Positions 31,915 through 37,489 of a DNA stretch of 37,489 bases are shown here, piece by piece. The notes beneath the pieces are model-generated. The model ran no database searches and had not been told where the DNA came from. It saw only the letters and a list, made by a program, of their open reading frames with translations. How positions within the stretch are numbered: position 1 is the first letter of the stretch; each line of letters starts with the position of its first letter. This stretch comes from a virus, in the IMG/VR virus record IMGVR_UViG_3300024433_000020, positions 1-37,489 of that record. One strand, written 5' to 3'. A program made the translations under genes and the position numbers.

Positions 31915-33319
31915 CATTAGCAGTCGATTCATCGAACCCGTATATCTGCATTAAAATAACAATCGCGCTTTCCCTGGCAGTTGTACCAGCTTCAACGCTT
32001 TGTTGTATTTGAAGGATGCCTTGAACGCCCCCAACTGATCCACGAAGCGCGGCTTGCGCTTGTGCGTTGGCTGCTTCTGCGGCAGAATCTTCAACAAGAA
32101 CGTCACCTTCAGAACCTTCGCTTGTGCTGCCTTCCCCGTCGTCAAGTTCTTCGACTAATTCAGGGTAGAGCATTTCGCGCCCTTGTTCTGGGGTCAATAT
32201 GCCTTGAATTACTTCACGGCCTACCCTTGCGCTTTTCTGTTCCATGACAATTTGAAGTTCAAGAATAGTTTCTTCAACTAATTGCATAGAATAATTTTGA
32301 AAGACTGACCTTGCCATAAACGGGATAATCTGCGGCAAAAGAACTTCCGAAAGTGGAATTACTGCGTCAATTATGAACGCTCTTTTGGCTTCAGCCATAT
32401 TGTTGTATGTAGATGCCGCAGAATCACCGAACAATTTCGAATCAACATTGTAGGAAGCGCAAATTGTCCTAAGGTGTTCTAACCTGGTTTCAATAGACTT
32501 CAGGTCGTTCGGGTTCATGCCCATTTGAACGTAGCCAAGTTTGGCCGTCGATATCTTGACCCGTCCGAAACTATTGGCACCTGTAAAGTCTTGATCGTAT
32601 TTTTCTTGAAGCTGCTTCTGTTCGGTATCGGTCATTGGCCGGTTACCGTCAGAATAAAGCACCCCAGCAATTCCTTTGTTCTTATGTAAAGAAGCTTCAG
32701 AAGCCCAAACTTCGTTATTGGATTCCCAGACTTTTCGATTAGCTCTTAAAGTGGAAAAGCCGTGATTTGTGTCTATTGTAATATCCGGCTTGTGAATGTG
32801 TAGCACTTCGTTAGGCAAAAAGGTTTCAGATTCACCAAACATTTGAACCCAATAGCTGATAACATTGCCTTTAGTGTCTTCATTTATAGTGACGTTGTAG
32901 TTGATCGGAACAACATATTGGTCTTGTTCACCCAATGCTTGCACCCTTATAATGAAGCATTCCCCAGCCGCCAGGTAAGTAGCTGCCGCCCTATACAAGA
33001 ACGAACTACCTTTTTCCTTGGTGTTAGGTTGCTTTAATAGTTGTTCAAAGTCTGCGTCTTCGGTTTCTTGCCCCAGCCGGTCAAGTAAACGTTTATCTAT
33101 CTGAACAAGGCGTTGGCTGATCCGGTCTATAACCATGAAAGCGTATGGATTCATTCCATACGCTTTCAATAGGAAGTCTTTTGATTGAGTGCCAAAACGG
33201 TAGTCAGTGCCAAGCAATCTGAACAAGCTTGAATCCGTACTTGTCAACGGAATAAACTTATCGCTGATTGTTTGCAGCGACTTAGTAACGAAATGCTTAA
33301 CTGATTTTACTATGCCCAT
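31901..33319 (-). CDS. Portal protein, HK97 family
   Basis: 472 residues. Core features: LLKAYGMNPYAFMVIDRISQ (about 46-65), YLAAGECFIIRVQALGEQ, PNEVLHIHKP, GFSTLRANRKVWES and TICASYNVDSKLFGDSAAST with NNMAEAKRAFI, as in HK97-type portals. The C-terminal region is acidic and rich in Ser/Glu, then a Gln-rich helix, as common for portal tails. It forms the dodecameric vertex for DNA entry. A lipoprotein gene lies between it and the large terminase. Confidence 0.92.
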   Translation of the reverse strand: MGIVKSVKHFVTKSLQTISDKFIPLTSTDSSLFRLLGTDYRFGTQSKDFLLKAYGMNPYAFMVIDRISQRLVQIDKRLLDRLGQETEDADFEQLLKQPNTKEKGSSFLYRAAATYLAAGECFIIRVQALGEQDQYVVPINYNVTINEDTKGNVISYWVQMFGESETFLPNEVLHIHKPDITIDTNHGFSTLRANRKVWESNNEVWASEASLHKNKGIAGVLYSDGNRPMTDTEQKQLQEKYDQDFTGANSFGRVKISTAKLGYVQMGMNPNDLKSIETRLEHLRTICASYNVDSKLFGDSAASTYNNMAEAKRAFIIDAVIPLSEVLLPQIIPFMARSVFQNYSMQLVEETILELQIVMEQKSARVGREVIQGILTPEQGREMLYPELVEELDDGEGSTSEGSEGDVLVEDSAAEAANAQAQAALRGSVGGVQGILQIQQSVEAGTTARESAIVILMQIYGFDESTANEILG

Positions 33320-33334
33320 CGTATCACAAAGAAA

Positions 33335-33715
33335 CTAAATTTTAATCAATTTCTCAATCGTAGGGGTTATTGCTTCAAGATTAGCCGAATATAAAAGCGT
33401 GTCACCTTTCAAATAACACCAAAATTCGTACTGGCCATTATCTAAAATCAATGTGTCATTCCTGAAAAAACCAATGTCAAAAGAGGCCACAAGCTGTGAT
33501 CCGCATTGATCGCCTATCGTGATGTTATGGAAATCAGAGAAATTGCCGGATAGCTTTACATCATAAACGCCAAGCTTACCCGTTGCTTCAGTCCAACAAC
33601 CCCAATATGAAGGCTGGTCTTCAAGCAATTGGATGTCTTCTTGTTCGCACCCAACTATTAACATAGCCAAGATGATCACAGTTATTAGGAAAAATATAAT
33701 TTTCATTGTCTTCAT
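33335..33715 (-). CDS. Lipoprotein inserted between terminase and portal genes
   Basis: 126 residues with a lipoprotein signal: MKTMKIIFFLITVIILAMLI then VGC lipobox, so Cys23 would be lipidated after signal peptidase II cleavage. The mature part is a beta-rich domain with several Cys (GCWTEATGKLGVYDVKLSGN, GDQC, FWCYLKGDTLLY), probably exposed at the outer membrane or periplasm. It is not a packaging protein; its place between terminase and portal makes it a moron-like cargo gene. Superinfection exclusion or envelope modification are plausible roles, not shown by sequence. The start Met at 33715 is used; 33706 is possible. Confidence 0.8.
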   Translation of the reverse strand: MKTMKIIFFLITVIILAMLIVGCEQEDIQLLEDQPSYWGCWTEATGKLGVYDVKLSGNFSDFHNITIGDQCGSQLVASFDIGFFRNDTLILDNGQYEFWCYLKGDTLLYSANLEAITPTIEKLIKI

Positions 33716-33718
33716 TTT

Positions 33719-35140
33719 TTAGGTGTCTGATTCGTGGCCACCGCTAGTTTGCCAATAGTAGTACAATAATACGTAACGTATGGCGTCTATCAAATGATTA
33801 TCTTTATCGACTGGCACCCGTTTTCCGTAGGTGTTTTTTACGTAATTACCTTGTTTGTCCTTTAACCAACGATATTTTGATAGCTCACGTTTTAAATGTA
33901 GTGAATCTTTATGGACAAATAAATTGAATTGGTGCATTTTCTGGATGCCAAAAGACACCGACCCCGTGCCTTTATCAGAATACCAAGCGTCAAGGTCTAA
34001 GCTTCTAAGCTCAAATACAGACTTTTCTTCGGCTTTGTCCCAGATAGATCGGTGCTTGTCTTCACCAAAATACTTCATAAGTAATGCAATTTCAGGGTTC
34101 ACAAGCCCTTGGTTTTGCATCAACAAATTAATAACATCGTGATCCGTTATATTTTCAAGCTTGATTTTCTCCTTTTGCCAAGTTGGGTCAATGGCCGGAA
34201 TGTGGAAGAGTTCACGCAAGTACAAGTTATTACCTTGCTTTTTGACCTTAACCGTACCAACAGGATCAACTTTAAAACCAAAGTCACCCCCAACGTGTGA
34301 CCAATCCAACGAATTATCGTCGGGTTCTTTGTCGTATTCTTGCCATTCTGGAAATATGATATCTTCCCCGACAGCCCGTTTACCAAGCCCGTACACTTCC
34401 CAATTGTATTTGTGGGCTGTCTTTAAAGCAACATTGCGTTCCTTCAGCCTTGCCCACTCTTCAGTGCTGTAGCCCGCTTTATCCGCTACGTGTGCGTCGT
34501 CAACGTCTGGGTGTGCATAGCTTAGAATCTTTGATTTACCATTGGCGGGGGCGTAGGGGTTATCGAATATAGTTGTCTTGTGGAGGCGGTAAGAAGGGTC
34601 TAATTCTTTGTCGTAAAGGTAGGAATCTACTTCACTTGGGTTGTAGTCCATAATGTAGAATTCCGTTGTCCGTTGCTCCATTTGATTGATTGATTCCTTG
34701 TCAACCCCCATAGCTTCATTGATAATCAGAAGGTCAGATTCAAGACCATGCGCCGTCAAGATATCATCATTCACACCGACAAAGCGAATAACGTTGTCGT
34801 TAAACTCAATGTCTGAAGCGGTCTTGTTGAAGTGGGTCTTGGGGTACTGGAAATAATAGCACCAGACCTTTTTTAACGTGGCGTAGAAAGTCTTTGTCAG
34901 CTTGGCGCGGTGATCCCTACAGACGTTTATTTGCTTGCCTTGGTACTTGCCAACATAGTGGCACAAGAAAACGGATATGTCCCAAGACTTACCCGTTCTA
35001 CTGGCACCCTCTAAGCCAACCCCTTTCAAACGGCTGGGGTTTACTACCCCCGTGATTCGTTCTTGATTGGCTGCAAGCTTGGCTTCGATAAACGCGCTTT
35101 GAATGAACCTGAAATTTGAAGTGGTGGTTATTCGGCTCAT
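33719..35140 (-). CDS. Terminase large subunit (TerL)
   Basis: 473 residues. ATPase: Walker A EGASRTGKS (44-52), Walker B-like LLIINEA (137-143) with Asn-Glu in place of Asp-Glu, coupling motif MDYNPSE (164-170). Nuclease: GGDFGFKVDP with Asp286, then DAWYSDKGTGSVS and DKDNHLIDAIRYVLLYYY near the C-terminus. It pumps DNA into the prohead and cuts it. It overlaps the small subunit stop by ATGA. Length is normal for this family. Confidence 0.92.
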   Translation of the reverse strand: MSRITTTSNFRFIQSAFIEAKLAANQERITGVVNPSRLKGVGLEGASRTGKSWDISVFLCHYVGKYQGKQINVCRDHRAKLTKTFYATLKKVWCYYFQYPKTHFNKTASDIEFNDNVIRFVGVNDDILTAHGLESDLLIINEAMGVDKESINQMEQRTTEFYIMDYNPSEVDSYLYDKELDPSYRLHKTTIFDNPYAPANGKSKILSYAHPDVDDAHVADKAGYSTEEWARLKERNVALKTAHKYNWEVYGLGKRAVGEDIIFPEWQEYDKEPDDNSLDWSHVGGDFGFKVDPVGTVKVKKQGNNLYLRELFHIPAIDPTWQKEKIKLENITDHDVINLLMQNQGLVNPEIALLMKYFGEDKHRSIWDKAEEKSVFELRSLDLDAWYSDKGTGSVSFGIQKMHQFNLFVHKDSLHLKRELSKYRWLKDKQGNYVKNTYGKRVPVDKDNHLIDAIRYVLLYYYWQTSGGHESDT

Positions 35141-35610
35141 TCCAAAAGAGGGTCAACGGGTGTTGCGTCATCGTCTGGCAATTCTTCACCGCCTTCAAGA
35201 ACAGGACGTTGGAAGTTGTTGACTTCTTGTACGTCAGCAAGCCCAAGTTCACGGGCGATTATGTTCTGTTGGTATATACCCACTGAAGCCCCCGAAAATT
35301 TACGTTCGAACATTTCGGAGCCTATCGCACGTATGATTCCCAGAAAATCTTTGTAAGCACCATTTACATTCCTTCTATAATTGTCAAGATTTACGTAATT
35401 CTTGACATCACCCACCCCAGCCCTGAACAAAAAAGCTTCGAAACCTTTCCACGTGGGAGGCATATAGTGTTTGCGCTCTATTTCGTGCGCGTCTTTACCA
35501 ACCCAATCTTGAACCACAATAGGATTGTCAAGAATGTACTGTTTATATTCTTGGTAGTACTCCCAAAGCTCTTCAGGAGTTTCAAAAATTTTTGGTCTTC
35601 CTCGTCCCAT
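35137..35610 (-). CDS. Terminase small subunit (TerS)
   Basis: 157 residues from the ATG at 35610 (MGRGRPKIFETPEELWEYYQ). An in-frame extension to 35691 exists but would run through the promoter and inverted repeat, so it is rejected. Small basic N-terminal DNA-binding part, then GFEAFLFRAGVGDVKNYVNL and an acidic C-terminal tail (LPDDDATPVDPLLE) like that of Terminase_6-type small subunits. It recognises the packaging site and recruits TerL. It is the first gene of the late unit. Confidence 0.87.
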   Translation of the reverse strand: MGRGRPKIFETPEELWEYYQEYKQYILDNPIVVQDWVGKDAHEIERKHYMPPTWKGFEAFLFRAGVGDVKNYVNLDNYRRNVNGAYKDFLGIIRAIGSEMFERKFSGASVGIYQQNIIARELGLADVQEVNNFQRPVLEGGEELPDDDATPVDPLLE

Positions 35611-35615
35611 ATCAC

Positions 35616-35647
35616 CAAAGTTAACTATTAAATTAGACGTAAACAAT
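35616..35647 (-). promoter_or_regulatory. Late promoter candidate before TerS
   Basis: On the minus strand ATTG, 20 bases, TAACTTTG (35623-35616), a good -7 match with a -33 that is one base off the TTTG consensus and a spacing one longer than ideal. The -33 lies in one arm of the inverted repeat. The -7 element ends 5 bases before the TerS ATG, so the message would be nearly leaderless. Confidence 0.5.
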
Positions 35648-35671
35648 AAACAAAAGTATTGTTTACGTCTA
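35634..35671. promoter_or_regulatory. Perfect 15-base inverted repeat (operator candidate)
   Basis: TAGACGTAAACAATA at 35634-35648 and its perfect reverse complement at 35657-35671, separated by 8 bases. Each arm contains a copy of the GTAAACAAT 9-mer. It overlaps the -33 part of the late promoter candidate, so a bound protein would probably block or activate late transcription. As RNA on the minus strand it could also form a leader hairpin upstream of the start. Confidence 0.7.
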
Positions 35672-35954
35672 AAAGCACTGACTATCAACAACTTACGGCC
35701 AAAAACAAACGTCGGTAAACAATGTAAACAATAATTCCCTATAACTTAATTCAGAAATATACACTCTATTATACGGCCATATATACATATACTCATTTTT
35801 ACATTTAAAGATTAGGTAGTTTTATTGTTTACATTGTTTATTTGGTTGTAACTTAATGATTATCAAGCACTTACACGTAAACAATACATTGTTTACATTG
35901 TTTCTATTGTTTACCGTTAAAACACTGTCTATCAAGCACTTGCGTGTAAACAAT

Positions 35955-35990
35955 AAAAAAGCATCATGACCCAATTACCATGATGCTTTT
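35955..35990 (-). terminator. Bidirectional-looking rho-independent terminator after the TOPRIM gene
   Basis: On the minus strand AAAAGCATCATG, a 10-base loop, CATGATGCTTTT, followed by TT and ATTG. The stem is 12 base pairs including the A-T tract. It starts 21 bases after the TOPRIM stop and lies at the edge of the iteron-like region. Confidence 0.85.
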
Positions 35991-36011
35991 GAATTATAAC
36001 TTGATTTTAAC

Positions 36012-37073
36012 TTATTCGTTTTCTAAGTCTTCAATTATAGCGTTTATTCTTGCATCTACATTGAACTTTTCCTTCACTTCAAGAACGCGCTGTTTTTCGT
36101 AGTCTTTTTTTTCCTTAAATCGGTCAAGGCAACCTTCACCCAAGAACTTAACAATCGTCTGTTCACAAAGAAATCTACCGGCTTCAGGAGCTACAACCAG
36201 GGCATTCGCTTCACACTTCCTAACCCCTATCTTGGCAAGGTATTCTTGTAAATAAGGAAGGTGGAAATTCGGGTGCGGTCGTCCGTTCTTGGTGGTACCT
36301 TGCACCACCTGACCACCAACCATTTTAGCCAATTCACCCCCGCCAGTGACAAGGTTGTCAATCCAAGTAAGGTTGTTGCCGGTGATAAAGTCATAGTTAA
36401 GCCCGAACCGCTCTATAATCAAATCGCTTGGATCGTAGCCACGTTCCCCGTCGCTCCAATAGATTTGGCTTATATCGTCGATGTTCTTGTAAAGTGTTTC
36501 AGATATCCGCAAACCGTCGGGGTCGTGATCCCCGCAGTAAAGTAGAACACACTTCAAACCTTTGTCTTCGGCTTCTTTGAAACGTCGGGCGTATTCAGCC
36601 CTTTGAAGGATAGAAGACCAGCCCTTGGCGTTTGCTATTGGCACATGGTACTTTTTGCAAACAGGTTGGAAGAGTGTAACCAGGTCGATCTTCTCTACAA
36701 TCATTTGAATGTAATATTCTTCCCCTTCCCACCAATCGGGGTCGTACCAATCTTCACACCTGTAGCCGTGTTCAAGCCAACTTTTGAGAAATTCGACATG
36801 TGTACGGGTTTCAGGGGCATGAACTTCTTTAAAATCCCTGGCGGCCTCTTCTGCGGTAAAATCAACTGGCAAATGGCCTTGCTTGCGGCACCTGTTAATC
36901 AGGCTTTCCACTTTATCGAATTGATCTTTGGTAACATACCCGTTTTGTTCCATAATGTAAGCCCACCCTCTGGATGAAACTTTGAAACCTATCTGATCAG
37001 ATAGTTCTTGCGCAAAATCCGCAAATTCATGCAGATTATTTTTCGTAAATCGTCGTTCTAAATCAATGCTCAT
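36012..37073 (-). CDS. TOPRIM protein resembling Spo11/topoisomerase VI A
   Basis: 353 residues. A TOPRIM-like site is visible: Glu127 in VEK (126-128), then the ANAKGWSSILQRAEYARRF stretch (147-165), and the acidic motif LYCGDHDPDGLRIS (178-191) with Asp182, Asp184 and Asp186. This order (VEK, then KG, then D-x-D-P-x-G) is the pattern of the Spo11/TopVI-A TOPRIM domain. No clear catalytic Tyr of a winged-helix domain is seen, so activity as a double-strand breaker is uncertain. The start overlaps the stop of the Cys-repeat gene (ATGA). It is the last gene of the third unit and ends 22 bases before the terminator. Comparable proteins are annotated hypothetical in other phages. Confidence 0.7.
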   Translation of the reverse strand: MSIDLERRFTKNNLHEFADFAQELSDQIGFKVSSRGWAYIMEQNGYVTKDQFDKVESLINRCRKQGHLPVDFTAEEAARDFKEVHAPETRTHVEFLKSWLEHGYRCEDWYDPDWWEGEEYYIQMIVEKIDLVTLFQPVCKKYHVPIANAKGWSSILQRAEYARRFKEAEDKGLKCVLLYCGDHDPDGLRISETLYKNIDDISQIYWSDGERGYDPSDLIIERFGLNYDFITGNNLTWIDNLVTGGGELAKMVGGQVVQGTTKNGRPHPNFHLPYLQEYLAKIGVRKCEANALVVAPEAGRFLCEQTIVKFLGEGCLDRFKEKKDYEKQRVLEVKEKFNVDARINAIIEDLENE

Positions 37074-37489
37074 AATGATTTTATGTAAGTCTCCACTGAA
37101 TTAACCCATTTTAAATAGTCCGCCCCGTGTCCTTCTTCACCGTACACCTTTTCTACTTGGCTTTTGAACTCTGCCAAGGTACCTTTGAAACAACCGCAAA
37201 CTATTTGGTCTTTATCGCCGTTCCAATAGCACGTTGTTTGCGCTTCCCGTGACCCTATAACAGGTGAAACTATACGTTGCGGGTTGCTCTTAAATTCGCT
37301 GCAATAGCTGCAAGACCTGCAAGACCTGCAAGACCTGCAAGACCTGCAAGACCTGCAATCGCTGCAAGACTTGCAAGACCTGCAATCGCCGCAATAGCTG
37401 CAATAGCTGCAATCGCCGCAATAGCTGCAAGACCTGCAATCGCTGCAAGACCTGCAATCGCTGCAATCGCTGCAATCGCTGCAATCGCT
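37070..37489 (-). CDS. Cys-x-x tripeptide-repeat protein, C-terminal part (enters from the right edge)
   Basis: Open from the edge for 139 residues to a TGA at 37072-37070, which overlaps the ATG of the TOPRIM gene as ATGA. The first 63 residues are 21 perfect tripeptides ending in Cys (SDC, RSC, SYC, GDC, one KSC). A folded-looking domain of about 76 residues follows, with CYWNGDKDQIVCGCFKGTL near its middle and a helical tail ending in YIKSL. That domain resembles the short C-terminal domain of other phage repeat proteins, but I cannot name it firmly. It is the continuation of the gene that starts at 194. Joining the two window ends directly would shift the frame, so at least 4 bases (plus any number of 9-base units) are missing between them. 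Confidence 0.75.
   Translation of the reverse strand, partial: SDCSDCSDCSDCRSCSDCRSCSYCGDCSYCSYCGDCRSCKSCSDCRSCRSCRSCRSCRSCSYCSEFKSNPQRIVSPVIGSREAQTTCYWNGDKDQIVCGCFKGTLAEFKSQVEKVYGEEGHGADYLKWVNSVETYIKSL
37301..37489. repeat. 9-base coding tandem repeat, right end (21 units)
   Basis: Twenty-one consecutive 9-base units, plus strand gca followed by agacct, atcgct, atagct, atcgcc or agactt. All variation is in the six non-Cys bases; the TGC codon on the minus strand is invariant. The array reaches the last base of the window and is presumably continuous with 1-59 in the real molecule. Confidence 0.95.

Larger units (their letters stand above)
35611..36011. other. Gene-free control region with iteron-like repeats (origin or packaging/operator site)
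   Basis: 400 bases without a gene. Nine exact copies of GTAAACAAT or its complement occur at 35639, 35658, 35715, 35724, 35824, 35877, 35888, 35906 and 35946 (first base on the plus strand), with near copies at 35833 and 35897. Three longer units of the form CTATCAAGCACTT (35683, 35861, 35930) often precede them. A 90-base AT-rich block (35733-35823) lies between clusters. The region sits upstream of the small terminase gene and downstream of the TOPRIM terminator. It could be the replication origin, a repressor operator array, or the packaging site. Confidence 0.75.

Noticed and set aside
35611-35691. Longer N-terminus of TerS
   Set aside because: The extension would cross the inverted repeat and promoter and has no similarity to terminase small subunits.
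37290-37484. Leu/Gln-rich minus-strand ORF (LQRLQVLQ pattern) over the end repeat
   Set aside because: It is a shifted frame of the 9-base repeat; the Cys frame is open over the array, joins to a separate domain and has overlapping neighbours.
37301-37489. CRISPR-like array
   Set aside because: Units are 9 bases with no spacers; they are coding repeats.

Overview
The window looks like an almost complete tailed-phage genome (siphovirus-like, HK97-type head) of about 37.5 kb whose host is probably a Bacteroidetes bacterium. Every convincing gene is on the minus strand. The host inference rests on three things: starts lack Shine-Dalgarno sequences; promoter-like sites match the Bacteroidetes -33/-7 pattern (TTTG, about 19 bases, TAnnTTTG); and the protein types are of the kind found in phages of this phylum, including a leucine-rich-repeat tail protein, a DUF2800/DUF2815 pair and a VapE-type primase-helicase. 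I see no integrase, excisionase or cI-like lysogeny module, so a lytic lifestyle is likely but not proven.

Layout, following transcription from right to left. (1) A 400-base gene-free control region (35611-36011) carries about nine copies of the 9-mer GTAAACAAT in both orientations, a perfect 15-base inverted repeat and a terminator. (2) The late unit (35610 to 11943) runs: small and large terminase, a lipoprotein, portal, prohead protease, major capsid protein, connector/completion proteins, putative tail tube protein, small tail genes, a CREST/ceramidase-like membrane protein, tape measure, tail-tip proteins, a 1288-residue leucine-rich-repeat tail protein, an M15 peptidase endolysin, and several small membrane proteins that include the probable holin. 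(3) The replication unit (11898 to 929) starts at a good promoter overlapped by an inverted repeat. It runs: HTH regulator, acidic protein, DUF2800 nuclease, DUF2815 single-strand-binding-like protein, tRNA-like element, family A DNA polymerase, primase-helicase, VRR-NUC nuclease, small C5-methyltransferase-like protein, SNF2 helicase and thymidylate synthase, and ends at a rho-independent terminator. (4) A short unit runs from 824 off the left edge and back in at the right edge: two small membrane proteins flanking a DUF3310 protein, a cysteine tripeptide-repeat protein interrupted by the window ends, and a TOPRIM protein, ending at the terminator at 35955-35990.

The two window ends lie in the same 9-base tandem repeat and hold the two halves of one gene, so the molecule is circular or circularly permuted and was cut inside the repeat. 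Joining the ends directly breaks the reading frame, so the repeat is not fully resolved.

Most start codons overlap the preceding stop (ATGA, TGATG or TAATG), which points to translational coupling. The most interesting items are the ceramidase-like protein placed between tail genes of a phage whose probable hosts are sphingolipid makers, the Cys-x-x repeat protein, the iteron-like control region, and the aberrant tRNA-like element.
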